Assembly (NCBI GenBank): GCA_905178155.1
Contig: CAJINV010000003.1
Location: 269,091-333,090 of the forward strand
Direction of reading: 5' to 3'
Source of the DNA: Amoebophrya sp. A120
Lineage: Eukaryota; Sar; Dinophyceae; Syndiniales; Amoebophryaceae
Length of the DNA stretch: 64,000 nt
A program made the position numbers and the translations under genes. Under the pieces are notes generated by a model, which worked only from the letters and a program-made list of their open reading frames with translations, was not told the DNA's origin and searched no databases. Positions 23,798-35,651 of this stretch are shown piece after piece (positions within the stretch are counted from its first letter, which is position 1; every line of letters starts with the position of its first letter).

Positions 23798-25884
23798 ATG
23801 GCTGCGGGAACGAGTATAGCAGCGGCGGATCAAGAAGGCGTCATGACAAAGTTCACGCCGCCTGGGATCGGAGAATTGGCGTCGCGGTTCTTCGTTTTGG
23901 GATGCACGTGTTTCGGGGGCCCGTCCGTGCATCTGGCTGTTTTTCAGCAGATGTTTGTGGGCAAGTGGTTTTCAGCGGCTCTGTTCGCCGAGCTGATGGC
24001 GTTCGCGCACGTGCTGCCCGGTCCGACTTCCACGCAGGTGGCATTTCTCATCGGCCTCGCTGTTATTTCCGGCGAAATGCAGACACAACCAGCACAACTG
24101 AAGCCGGGGGGTGCAGCTGCAGGCACGGGGCCGAATTCCAGCATTCTGCGAACGGCGCTGCTCGCAAGTCCAGGAGGCGGGGGACCAAATAATACTTCCG
24201 GAAGTAAGACGTATCCCTGGTACTACCCGGGATTGGTTTCTGGAGGGCTCTTCATCCTTCCCGGATTCGCGCTCATGTCCTTGCTGGGTTACTTCACGGT
24301 CACGTACCAGCAAACGCTGGAGAAGTCGGAATTTGTCGGCTGCGTGCTGATCGGCCTTGCGGCGGTCGGTTGGGGCATGGTGGCTGCGGCAGCGCGGGGT
24401 ATGGTGGCCGGTACGTGTGGCGCCAGCAACTGGAAGCTACTCGTCTGTGCGGGCTCGTGCGTTGTTACCCTGTTAGTGTACCCAACGTCCTATGTGGACT
24501 ATGCGTTTCCCTTTCTCATCCTGCTTGGCGGGTGCTGCGCGTTGGTGGCTAGCTCCGCAGAGACGCAAGGCACTTCCGGTGAAAAAGTTGCAGGTACTGA
24601 ACCTTTTTTTGTTCGCAAATCATAATCAATGTACATGTAGAATTTATGTTATAACTAGCAACAGCGCTTCCACTTCTTGTACTTCTGATCTCGATTGAAT
24701 GCAGATTCTGCCTTGCAATTGATTAAGCTATACTGTTCCATTCGGAAGTACTTAGTCCAACGAAACGGACTGACCCCCGTGATCAGAGCATTGTTCGTGT
24801 ATAGCGTTGTTCACCCCGTTGACACGATCACCATATTTTTATCAACAGACCCGGTGAACACCGGTGGCAACGCACCACCAGGAGAGGGTCCCACCGCCAC
24901 TGCGGTTCTTCTCCAGAACAGCCTGGCACTCCTTCTGCTTCTCGGTTGGGTGACGGTTCTTCTTCTGTGCATCTTTGGGCAGCCGATGTTCTCACAGTCA
25001 GTTTTCGCGCAGTTCTACACGACGGGCGCGCTCGTTTTTGGGGGTGGCCCCGTGGTGCTGCCCTTGCTGGACAAAAAGCTCGTGAGTACCGGCCGCATCA
25101 CGACGCCGGAGTTCCTCGCCGGGCTTAGTCTAGGCCAAGCGATCCCCGTATCCTGAGTAAAAACGTCCCCACCCCATAGTTGTCATGCAGATTTGCAGTC
25201 ACAGAAAGTAAAGATTTGTCATGCGCATCCCCATGAGAGACTGACAATTCCAGTCGTGTTTTGGACTTTGTGATGCTGTAAACAGGATGAGCAGATGGAT
25301 TTGTGTTTCGGCTGTACTTGCTAAACTGCACTACAATACAGAGACGAACTTGTCATGCTTTACCCCCAAAACCTCTCGATTTGTGTTGCGAGATCCCCAT
25401 CTTGACTCTGGAGTGGGGACGTTTTTGCTCAGGATACCCCGGGCCCATGTTCAACCTTGGGACGTACCTCGGCGCACTGTCACTACCTGCGAACCCGTTC
25501 GTCGGCGCGGTGCAGGGCTGCCTCGGGCTGTTCTCCCCGGGGGTCGTGCTGATCTTCGGCCTCTTTCCCTTCTGGAAGGCACTGCGGCAGCGGTCACAAA
25601 TCTACCAGCGCATGCTGCCGGGCATGAACGCCGCGGCCACCGGCTTGATTGCGGCCTCGCTGTTTGTCCTGTACCGCCAATTGCAGCAGCAGAGACCACC
25701 TTCACTGGCCGCCTCCGTCTACCTGGTTCCGGCGATCGCCATTTGCGGGGTGGCCCTTGTGAAAGTTGCTAGCGTACCTGAACCGCTGGCCATCATCGCT
25801 GGCGGCGTGCTAACGGGCGTTTATTCCTACGCAGTCGCGGGTACTGCGGGGGACGTCTTCACGTTATTTGAATTTTCACCTTGA
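23798..25884 (+). CDS. Chromate transporter (CHR family) protein
   Basis: Polytopic membrane protein of the CHR/ChrA family. Three exons: 23798-24593, 24705-25148 and 25442-25884 (1683 nt, 560 residues). The first intron is ordinary (GTACTG...ATGCAG). The second interruption is an introner. Residues 20-90 hold the first-half motif (FFVLGCTCFGGPSVHLAVF, then AHVLPGPTSTQVAFLIGLAV). The second half has FYTTGALVFGGGPVVLPLL, and across the introner GQAIP-GPMFNLGTYLGALS, which matches the family pattern G-Q-x-x-P-G-P. It is thus a long, two-domain member with both FGG and PGP motifs. The ATG at 23798 follows upstream frame-compatible sequence without another ATG. Known members export chromate or take up sulfate-like anions; in this organism the substrate is not known. 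Confidence 0.93.
25149..25436. mobile_element. Introner, TATCCTGAGTAAAAACG type
   Basis: Ends TATCCTGAGTAAAAACGTCC and its near-complement. Duplication CCCCG at 25144-25148 and 25437-25441. Excision joins GCG-ATC-CCC-G to GG-CCC-ATG and re-forms the GQAIPGPMFN motif, a strong functional proof that it is removed from the message. Confidence 0.97.
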
Positions 25885-26893
25885 GTGAGAGTGGCTGAGT
25901 TCTTGTTTTGAGTGCCCCTGCAGCAAGCAGAACGAGCTCGGCATGAACCGGCCGCGGGATGATATCCTGCTCGTCGCTGGTGGAGTCACACGGCTCTTCG
26001 GCTGGCGCGCAGCAACTGCACCCCCTCTTGAGATTTTCCTGTGCTGGGAGTTATAGATAGTAAACGAGTTGTGATAGGTCGTGTAGTGTTGAAGTACGAT
26101 TGCACGTCGAAATGTGTGTAGTTTGTGCGCCAAATAACGTCAAGAAGGATGAGATGAGCTTATTTCATGCACGCTGATGCTCATCCCCGGCGGTCGTCTC
26201 GGATTCGCACGCGAAACGTCTCGGTAAGAATTTTTGACGCCTAGTAGTTACAGGAAATTCGCTTGCTTATTTCGCACGATGCTGAGCTGAGGCCGATCGA
26301 TCATGAGTGTCTCGATCTCGTTTGCTTGGATAAGCAAGAAGCGTCGCACGAGAAAAGATCGAATTTGTGTTCCGACGATTGAACACGATAGACGACGAGT
26401 TCAAGTTGTTTTTTTTGTGTTTTGCAACACGCACCTTTGTTGCTGCGCCTAGCGTTGACGCACGATGTCTAGTTCGTGTGTTATCTACTGTTGCGTAATC
26501 CTTGACTGATGCTATATAGTACGCTCCGCCACACATAGCGACCTTTTCGGCACTAGCCACGGCCCCGTCTATGTTTGTCGCGGTGTGGTACTGAGGCTCA
26601 CGCCAGAGAGGTTGCAGGTTGGTTTCGTTTGAATACACAGTAGAACTACGTACTAGAAGTAGAAACTTAAGATACTGAACCCTAGTGTCAAGAGTTGCCC
26701 TTTTTATTCTTCAATACAACACAACAAACCAAAGAATCAATGGACGGTGGTACAACAACTTCGCATCAAAAGTAGCTGCGCAGAGAAGATGAAGAGAAAG
26801 TTCGAGCTCCCAACATCGGCGTGAGAGCAGTTTGTCAAAACGTCTTTTCACAACTGACCAAGCCACCACGCAATCGCATTCGCTTATACAGTG
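25885..26893. other. Intergenic spacer
   Basis: No supported gene. A 123-codon minus-strand frame (26267-26638) has no domain character and opposes the uniform + orientation. Otherwise nothing recognised. Confidence 0.5.
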
Positions 26894-27817
26894 ATGGGAT
26901 ATCTTGCGTCAGCGCTTGCGACGCTGTCGCACCAGCAACAGTCTTCGCATCATCTTCCAGATCCCAGCGAAACAAGCTGGACAAGGAGCGGCGTAGCAGG
27001 AACCGGAAAAATAGCGCAGGAGCCATGTCTTCTAGTACAACAGCTTCCATCGGCGAGCAACAACAATTTGAGGACCATTTTCCGAAGGTCAAACAATTCG
27101 AGAAACAAGACGTCATTTGCGCACGTACTGGGTCGGAATAGTAGCAAGCCGTGGAGCAGCGAGGGAACAAGCCCGTTCTTTTCGAACGATGACGAGAAGA
27201 AGGAAGTTTTGAAGATACGCAGTGCGTCGTTTCCGCACTTTAGTGCCAAACAATTTGAGAAGTACAACGAGTTCGCGGATTTTCTGGCGAACGGCGATGA
27301 CCACTCGATATCGGACCTGCTGGAAGCCTCACCGGCCATGCACCAACAGCGCAAGCTGATGGGAGGACAGCAGGCGGATCTGCTCGTGAAGAAGGTACTA
27401 CATGTGTTTTGGTGTGGTCCTAGAAGAAGATGGCTCTGGTGCATCTTCCTGGAGGATGAGCTTTGTGCCAGTTGTATACGGAATTTAAATCTGGGTGCGT
27501 TTTGGTTTTGTTCTGGATTGAAATACATACTAGGAAGTAAAAAGTGACGAGAATTTAAATATTTAAAATTTCAAATCATGCAAATTTGGTAACACTAACA
27601 AAAACAACAGCTTATGACCAACTACGCGGGATTCATCGGGAGGGAAGCAAACAAAGAACAAGACCTGCCGAACCTGAGAAATTTTTTGTCGGACGCACAG
27701 AAAGAACCGGAAAAGCTTTTTAGCGATCTTCAATCAGCAGTCAACTCCAACGAACCTCTGCCGCAGAAAATTATGAAAGGCGCGCAGAACATGCTGCACC
27801 TTCTCAAGTCGTCGTGA
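26894..27817 (+). CDS. Uncharacterised protein, two exons
   Basis: Exons 26894-27394 and 27611-27817 give 708 nt (235 residues), phase 0, through an ordinary intron GTACTA...AACAG. The N-terminus is mildly hydrophobic (GYLASALATL) and could be a targeting sequence. A Ser/Asn-rich stretch follows to about residue 95. The C-terminal 130 residues look folded and helical (HFSAKQFEKYNEFADFLANG; later LPNLRNFLSDAQKEPEKLF and GAQNMLHLLKSS at the end). I recognise no family. The start choice is the first ATG in frame after upstream stops. Confidence 0.6.
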
Positions 27818-28658
27818 GCTCCGACCTGGGGTACAGGCAAGGTCCGTTTTCTCAACGTGTGGAATCATTGGAAGGCCGGCCGCAGCCAGGAAGCTATTCC
27901 CGAACTGATTTGCGTCGTCGTCGTCCTTCGATTCTGCATAGTATTGGGGCAGTAATCAACTCAGCTGCAGGGGTCGCGGTGCGCAGACCGGATACTCTGA
28001 GAAACAATCGCGTAGGACGCTGACGCTGTGCGCGTGCGGAATATCGTCTTCGGACGCGGACACATCACGGGCTTTTATTGGGGCGGCGGAGTTTGGATCT
28101 AAAGAAGGTTGCCGGAGTGTAATTTTAATTTTAAAACAGTGGGCAACACATCAGATGTTAAAATTTTGTCGTGCTGGTTCATCATCTCTTGTAGAGTTTG
28201 ATGATCCTGTTCAAGAACCTGTTTCCTCGTGGTTTCTGTAGGATGGAAAGAAATTTCGATTTGCTTCAATTTATGTTGAGCTCGCCGGCGCTGTGCGGTT
28301 TTGGTTTTTTTGGGCGCGAACCTTTGTCTCCACCACGTTTGTTCATTTTTTGTTCAGGTTTCTTTCCGCAGGAAATCTAAATTTAGGTCAAGTATTGCAC
28401 AGCGTTTTAGTAGATTTTTTTTTTGCCATTGCGCCAACCAACATGAGCCACCGACTGTATGCAAATCTATCAGCCACCAGTTGTGTTTATTTTTAAACGA
28501 AGCGGCCGCTTTTCACTTTCAGCCGAAGGCCTCGTGCTCCGGTTCGACATGTAATTAAAGTTTTTTTGACAACACGTTTAGTCCTAGAGCTTCAGCCGGT
28601 GTAGATCAGTTGTCCATTACGTAGATTCTTGCAGGCATTGGGAAAAAACCCGGCCAAG
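27818..28658. other. Intergenic spacer and V-ATPase gene leader
   Basis: Contains only short frames. Poly-T runs near 28420 and 28560 and a TTGCAG at 28628-28634, just before the next ATG, hint at a leader intron or trans-splice acceptor, but this is not proven. Confidence 0.45.
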
Positions 28659-31600
28659 ATGGGGTATTCTGTGCAGCCGCGTCTGGATTACCAGACCATC
28701 GTGGGTGTGGAAGGTCCGCTGGTTATCATGGACAACGTGAAGTTCCCCACCTACGGTACGGATTCTTTTGAGTCTTTTCGAATTTAGAGTTTTTGATTTA
28801 GCTTCTCCGTCGTATGTGATTTTTAGGCCAAATGAAAAACGGCTCCTGCGCATTTTGTTGCTCGCGCATTGGAATCGTAATGCTAATGTATATGATGTAA
28901 CGGTAATGAGTGCGAGCGGTGTCCTTAGGAGCTGATCAAAACAAATTTAGGTGAGATTGTCAACGTGTGCTTGTCCGATGGACGTGTGCGCCAGGGTCAG
29001 ATCTTGGAAATCAACAAGAAGAAGGCCGTCGTGCAGGTCTTCGAGGGCACCTCGGGCGTCGATGTCAAAAACACCCACATCGAATTCACCGGGGATGTGC
29101 TGCGCATGCCGATCTCCGATGACCTTATGGGTCGCGCGTTCAACGGTTCCGGAAAGCCCATTGACAAGGGACCGCCGGTAAGAAGAAGACTACAGTCGGA
29201 GTATAGTACTGTGGAATGTGATTTAGATTCTGGATTTAAATTCTTTCTTCATGAGTTTTGCTCGTCTAAGGGCAAAAGATTGTACGACTTTTCAGTTGCA
29301 ACCTAAAACATTCCGAACCCCCACCAGGTCCTGGCAGAGGAGTTCTTGAACATCCAGGGAGAACTATCCTGAGCAAAAGGGTCCCCACCCCATAGTTGTC
29401 ATGCAAATCTGCGTGCCAAAATAAAAAGTTGATTATGCGCCGTCCCATGAGAAGCGTTTTCTAGTCGTGTTGTGGAATTTGTGATGCTAGAATCAGTATG
29501 ACATGCGAAATCCGTGACGCTGCTGAACTACCTAAACAGGATTTGTCCTCCGAGGACAAACTCGTCATGCGAAGCAACCAAAGCTGGCTGATTTGCATAG
29601 CAGATTTTCCATCTTCATTCTGGTATGGGCACGTTTTTTCACAGGATAGAATCCGATGAACCCCAAGGCCCGTGTATACCCGAAGGAGATGATCGAGACC
29701 GGTATCTCCACCATCGATGTTATGAACTCTCTGGTAAGTAAGAACCTACGAACAGTTGAGTTCGGACTCTAAAAAAGTTAAAGTGATTTAGAAAACGCCC
29801 GTCGCTCGTCAATTGCTTCCTCTCACCCCTTGACACAACATGTCTTTCGCGCGGAACACGAGCGCTTCTTTTTTTGAAATTTAGATTTTTTACCTTCAAC
29901 GCCAAAATCGTGAATCAGGTGCGTGGTCAGAAGTTGCCGTTGTTCTCCGCCGCGGGTTTGCCGCACAACGAGATTGCCGCGCAGATCTGTCGCCAGGCCG
30001 GTTTGGTCAAGGGCAAGGACGTGATGGATCACTCAACGGACAACTTCTCCATCGTGTTCGCGGCCATGGGTGTGAACATGGAGACCGCACGCTTCTTCAG
30101 GATATGACAGGGCACAACTCCCCCTGCCCCTCATTTGTCACGCAAAATACCCAATCCACCCGTTGCCTTTGCCTCTTGGCACTGTTTGCGTGACGTGACA
30201 AGTTCTGGTAGCTCAAATAGCAGTATGCTCCAGTGTAGATTTGTCATGCAAAACCGACATTCTTTCTGATGCTTGTATTGCCGTTCATGCTATACAAATG
30301 AGGGGGCGGGGGAGTTGTGCACTGTTATACAGGAACGACTTCGAGCAGAACGGAAGTATGGAGAATGTCGTGCTGTTTTTGAACTTGGCCAACGACCCCA
30401 CCATCGAGCGTATCGTCACCCCCCGGTATTTATGGTGTGCTTGTTTGTCGAAATTTAAATTTTGATTCTCATAGATGGTTGAGTCTATTTCTTGAAAAAC
30501 CAATAATGCACCATGAGAACACGAACACAAGCATGCGTGAAGATAACTTATTTTTTTAGATTTGAGATGTAGAAAATCCAAATTAATACTCAGCTTCTAG
30601 ATTTTGATTAGCGTCAGGTGTAGATTTACACGGCACACGACTTACATAGAATAACTTCAGATTGGCTTTGACGACCGCCGAGTACTTTGCCTACGAGCGG
30701 GAGATGCACGTGTTGGCCATCTTGACCGATGTGTCCTCGTACGCCGACGCCTTGCGTGAGATATCTGCTGCGCGAGAGGAGGTACCGGGGCGACGTGGTT
30801 ACCCGGGTTACATGTACACAGATTTGGCCCAGCTGTACGAGCGTGCCGGTCGCGTCGAGGGGAAGAACGGAAGTACACTGATAGTCCTCACTTTTGTTGG
30901 TTGAGCGCATGAGATTTTGTCGAGAGACATGATTGAATTTTTTTTTTCAAATTCAATCTTGAAATGAAGCAACTTTGAAGATGAGCGATTATTGTTGTAA
31001 TTTGAATCCTCCACTTTGACCAAAGCCAAACGAAACACGACATGCAGGTATCACGCAGTTGCCCATCCTGACGATGCCCAACGATGACATCACCCACCCG
31101 ATCCCGGATTTGACCGGATACATCACGGAGGGCCAGGTGTTTGTGGACCGAGGTCTGCACAACCGACAGATCTACCCCCCAATCAACGTGCTGCCCTCCC
31201 TGTCGCGGTTGATGAAGTCCGGTATCGGTAAGGGCATGATATGCTCTGCAAAAGTATCGTACTCGTATAAATGCATTACAAATTTCCTCAGCATGAATAA
31301 TAAGATTTGTAATGGAGATTTGCCTTGGAAACAAGATTTGTAATGCAAGACTTGCATTAGCATTTGTACGAGTGCGATGCTTTTGCACAGGATACATGAC
31401 CCGCGTCGACCACAGCAACGTGTCCGATCAGCTCTACGCCAACTACGCTATCGGGCAGGTAAGGACAACTGTAGATGCTCATAACAAGCACTAAAACGAC
31501 TAGGACTACTTCTGTTTTAGAATTTTAGATTAGGTGACCAACAAGAAGCGATTTGATTGCGCTTTTGTTCTTTGGAAGGGAATAAAGTGAGAGGACTGCA

Positions 31601-31893
31601 CGATTGTGAATTTTATCCAAAATGCAAAACAGGACACGCGTGCGATCAAGGCGGTTGTCGGTGAGGAGGCGTTGAACGACGAGGATCACCTGTATTTGGA
31701 GTTCATTGACAAGTTCGAGGCCCGATTCGTGCAGCAGGGGCCGTACGAGAAGCGCGATGTGTTCGATTCCCTCGACGTGGCGTGGGAGCTTCTGCGCATC
31801 TTCCCGGAGGACATGTTGAAGAAGTTGCCAAAGAAGGTCAAGGATGAGTTCTACGCCCGCGACCGCGAGATTGCCAAGGCCGCTAAGGCGTGA
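28659..31893 (+). CDS. ATP6V1B (VMA2): V-type H+-ATPase subunit B
   Basis: Non-catalytic nucleotide-binding subunit of the V1 sector, which acidifies endomembrane compartments. Ten exons: 28659-28755, 28951-29177, 29328-29363, 29650-29733, 29919-30102, 30335-30425, 30661-30872, 31048-31239, 31400-31458 and 31633-31893. They sum to 1443 nt, 480 residues. The product follows the family end to end: [78 protein letters not shown] and the ATP synthase alpha/beta signature [10 protein letters not shown]. The N-terminus is shorter than the usual 490-510 residues. Six interruptions are ordinary GT-AG introns (GTACGG, GTAAGA, GTAAGT, GTATTT, GTACAC, GTAAGG). Three are introners of three different types. 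Exon 3 may end up to 3 nt earlier, since relatives lack one residue there. Confidence 0.97.
29365..29648. mobile_element. Introner, TATCCTGAGTAAAAACG type, imperfect duplication
   Basis: Ends TATCCTGAGCAAAAGGGTCC and complement of TATCCTGTGAAAAAACGTGC. The flanks AGAAC and GAATC resemble a duplication with one base lost or changed. Excision between GGA-GAA and AAT-CCG-ATG keeps frame. This is the only copy without a clear 5-bp duplication. Confidence 0.88.
30103..30329. mobile_element. Introner, TATRACAGKGCACAACTCCCC type
   Basis: Left end TATGACAGGGCACAACTCCC, right end complementary to TATAACAGTGCACAACTCCC. Duplication CAGGA at 30098-30102 and 30330-30334. Excision joins TTC-TTC-AGG-A to AC-GAC-TTC, re-forming the conserved RFF(K/R)xDFE block of V-ATPase B. 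Confidence 0.96.
31240..31394. mobile_element. Introner, CTGTGCAAAAGTATCG type
   Basis: Left end TATGCTCTGCAAAAGTATCG, right end complementary to TATCCTGTGCAAAAGCATCG. Duplication CATGA at 31235-31239 and 31395-31399. Excision joins AAG-GGC-ATG-A to CC-CGC-GTC, re-forming GKGMTRVDHS of V-ATPase B. Confidence 0.97.
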
Positions 31894-33213
31894 ACAAGAA
31901 GCTGATTCGTAGTTCTCACTAAGATGAAAGGAAACTAGGAAAATCTAAGCTTCGACAAAGCGCGAGTAGATTTCAGTGGAGAGAAGTAGAGGCTTCTTCT
32001 TGAGCAGGACTTTTGTATTTAAAAGTGTGAAGTTCTTTTTACAATTTTTTAGAACACAGCGGTCTTGAAAAAAGCTCGCAGCCTCCGTCTTGGCGCCTGG
32101 AAAGCAGAGTCGGGGCGGAGCGCTGTGCTGCTCTGCCACTACAACTTCTCGAGCATGTACGTAGAGTTCATCTCTCGAAAAGTCGCATCCCGTTCTTGTT
32201 CTCGCACGAACGGTTTCATTCACGAATACTTAGATTCTTTGCGCAGAACATTTGCGTTTCAATACCGTGATTTTTTAGTGCAGTGCTAAAATTTCTAAAA
32301 CATCGTGTGGAGAAGGGACAAAGTCGCTCTCCTCGAGAGGTTCTTGTCACATTCTTTCTCCCTTTTAGTAACTGATCTTATTCTAACAATTACGGACTCC
32401 TAAATACCTGATGATTTTTCCTTACTACTTTGACTTTTAGTACTTGTTTGATTCTTTTCTACATCATCAAAGCTGAAGTTACACACAAGAAAAAGACCTG
32501 ATGAAGAAGTTGTTTTTCATCTACCTCCTGTATGAAAAATTTAGATGTGGAGAAACAATTTTTCGAACCCAGCTTCTCAGTCGGAGAGAGTTTTTCAAGC
32601 GTGTGTTTGGACGAGAGTCGGCGGGTCTACTGTGTGGGAAGACGGTCTCGCGACGACGAGTATGAGAGGCTGGACGTGAAAAATTCGGTATAGCTGTTGA
32701 GTAAGACAACAAAAAATCTTGCTAAGTTCTTGATTTGGATGCGTCCTACGTGACGGTCATTGACTTTGGACCGTGTTTCGATTAATATGGCCGCGGTTAA
32801 TACGGTGGACAGGTGTCAGCTTTGGATAGCAGCGAGGTGTTCTCCACGGTGGTAGAGCGAGCGATCTACTTGGATCGTGGAATGAGGTTCATTCGCCACC
32901 TGCATTGTCGCTTGGGTTTGGTAGTAGTAGTACTAGACGTTCAGAATCGACGAGGCTATCGATATGTTCGAAGTTACCTGCACTCTTTCGCGCTACAGCA
33001 TGGATTTCTTGTTCTTCTCAGCGTCTGAGACATTGTATCAGGTTCATCTGAAGGTGTTACTTGTTCCCTTCAAGAAGTCAAACGCAAAAGTTTTTTTTTC
33101 AGGGTAAGGTTTTGCTTCTGACTGTGACTTTTTGATGTCTCTGGGCAGAGGTTGTGCCGTCGGTTGATTATAGCGATACCATTTTTTTTCCACTTCACAC
33201 TCGTGCTTTCGTA
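31894..33213. other. Intergenic spacer
   Basis: AT-rich with short frames only. No gene, introner or RNA recognised. A GC-richer patch at 32800-33000 has no long ATG-started frame. Confidence 0.5.
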
Positions 33214-35651
33214 ATGTCGGCTTCTCCGGACGCAGAGTCCAGTTCTTCCACTGCTCGTGCTGGAGGTTTCTCACGACCCCCACCTCCACCTCCGAGCCTC
33301 CCACTTGTTCCTGAACATTCGGAAGCTGAGCAATTAGTGCAAACGGAGCAGAGCCTCGTCGGCCCAGTTGGGGAACGGTTTTTGGATGCCCTGGCCGACT
33401 ACGTATTTGGGCCATCAACCTCAACAAGTCTGCAATTGCGGTCGGCGCCCGTGACGCCTCAGCATCGAAATCCGTCTGGAGCGCCGGCGTTTCTGCAAGA
33501 CTGTAGTTTCTCTTCTCGGAACGCGGCCGCGGGTGTCGGGCCGAGTTTCTCAGCGCAGAAAAGTAGGTCCAGTACAACTTCTTCGACGTCTAGGGCATCT
33601 AGTGCGATTATCGACATCGACAGACAGCCTTCGTTTGGGGAAGTTCTAAACTGTAAGTGGACAGCAACAATCCCAAATGGTCGCTCATCCACTTTGGGAG
33701 CACGCCATGATCTTGGTGCAAGTGCAAACGCAACAGACACGACGCCGAGGGTGTTTGCTGCGGAGCCACCAAGCCAGGCTCCATCATGTGTACTCGATGA
33801 CGACGACATTGTCACACTTGTGGAAGCAGAAGTACAAACAGAGGAAGAATTTCTTCCTCGGGTAGAAACGCCGCAACCGCAAGAACAAGTAGATCACAAG
33901 GAGTTGCAGGCCGTGATCGCGCCACCCACGACTGTAGAAGCGCACTCCCAGTGCGACTCGGTGCAAAGCCACAGTGCAGAAACGCAGTGCTCGCGACCAG
34001 AGGTGATAGATAGCAGCACGCAATGCCGTCGAGTGGAGCATGTTGCCGCGGAAATCCAGTGTGCACTGCGAGCCGAGCAATGTGATGTGGGAACCCAGAA
34101 GTGCGCTGTCCCGCCCCCAGAGCAGGCCGATGCTGCGTTGCAGTGCACAATTCTGCAGGCACCACAGACGGATGCGGAAACGCAATGTACACGCACGGGA
34201 CACCGCGACGCCGCCACGCAGTCTTCTATGCAGGGGGAATGCGCCGAGGCGAGTGTGCAGTGTGATTTTGTTCGGGTAAAGCAGTGCAGTGACGCCGAGG
34301 TACAGTGGGGTCCAGACGTAGCAGTGAGCAGTGACGTCGAGACGCAATGCGATGCGTATGAGACACAACAGACGTCTGATGTAGAAACGCAGTGCGCTAT
34401 CAAAACGCTGCAGTGCGACGCCCAAGTGCAAAGCGAGGAAGAAAAAGTTGCGTGCCTCGACGCCGCGTCCCAATATAATGAAGGAGTAGCGGTAGAAATG
34501 GGGATGGAAGATGAAAAGGACGCAGCAAGGAACGCGCAATGCAGCGTGTTACACCACCTCGTTATTGACATAGAGCCGCAGGAGGAGCACGGTGTTTTCT
34601 TGGAAGAAACCGCGCAGGTGCCGGTTCATCGTCGGCACGATGTACTATCCTCCGCTGGTGACGACGACCGCGCCCTGTCGTCGTCGAAACAGGACGTCGT
34701 GCCCCACGAGCTTCTTGGACAGCTGGAGGCAGAGAAGCGCAAACTCGAAATAGCGGAGGAAACCGTGCGAAAGCTGATGCGCAAACTCAACCGTGGCAAG
34801 CGGAAAACTCGGGACAGCGCCAGCTTTCCTGCTGCAAGCTCGGAGCAATCTTGGACCGCAGATATTCTCCTCACTGAGGAGGACTTGCGCAGCCCCGAAG
34901 ACGAGAACCACAACATGTCCGACGAAAACGAAGACGTGCGGCACCTCGGAAGTGAGGATCGGAACTATAAGAAAGGAGACCGAGCACAACTACTAGCAGA
35001 CGAAGCGGACAACAAAAACATAGATGTTGAACCTGAGACAGATGAAGATTTCGATTGCAGCGAGGAAGTTGTGTCCACGGAGGTCGAACGCCACACGAAA
35101 TGGCTGGAACGTGTACGCGAGCTGCAGAAGGAGCGCGACAAAGAGATTATCAACATGAAACTGGAACAGGAACGGCTGCTGCTGGAGCGGGAAGAGGTGG
35201 AAGCGGCAAACACGAAAACGATTGTTGGGTTGCGAGCAGAGTTGGCGACTCTGCAGGCCCAGCTTGTCCAGTTGCAGCAAGTGAAAACGCCGTCTTCATC
35301 TGGCGCTCAGGTCGGGCTGCATAAGGGAAAGCTGGAGGATTCCGCGAACCTTGGAACAGGTACTGAGTCAACTGATATTTTTCGAAGATGCTGATCAGAA
35401 TTTGAATTTGTTCATTTTCATGTTGTTGGGGCCGATTATACTAACAGTGCTTGAACTCATGTTGTTGGACGTGCGTACGTCTGGGTCTGTTCGAAGGCGG
35501 AATGCCGCAGTGGAGTCACTTACAATGCGTGGAAAATGTAAAGACTTGATTATCCCATACAGATGTTGGCTCGTCGAACAGCGCGTCGCCGGCAGAGGGC
35601 GATTCCATTTCCACGGACGAGATTCGGCCTGGTCACTGGATTCTTCATTGA
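33214..35651 (+). CDS. TQC-repeat and coiled-coil protein
   Basis: Exons 33214-35359 and 35563-35651 (2235 nt, 744 residues) join through an ordinary intron GTACTG...ATACAG, phase 1. The N-terminus holds a polyproline run (RPPPPPPSLP). Residues about 200-420 contain roughly a dozen degenerate copies of a short x-E/A-T/V-Q-C/T-x motif: AEVQTEEE, AETQCSR, SSTQCRR, AEIQCAL, AALQCTI, DAETQCTR, ASVQCDF, DVETQCDA, DVETQCAI, AQVQSEE. They are spaced about 10-25 residues apart. Two likely coiled coils follow (LGQLEAEKRKLEIAEETVRK and ERVRELQKERDKEIINMKLE onward). The repeat-plus-coil design resembles scaffold proteins with serial short linear motifs. Function unknown. Confidence 0.78.
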
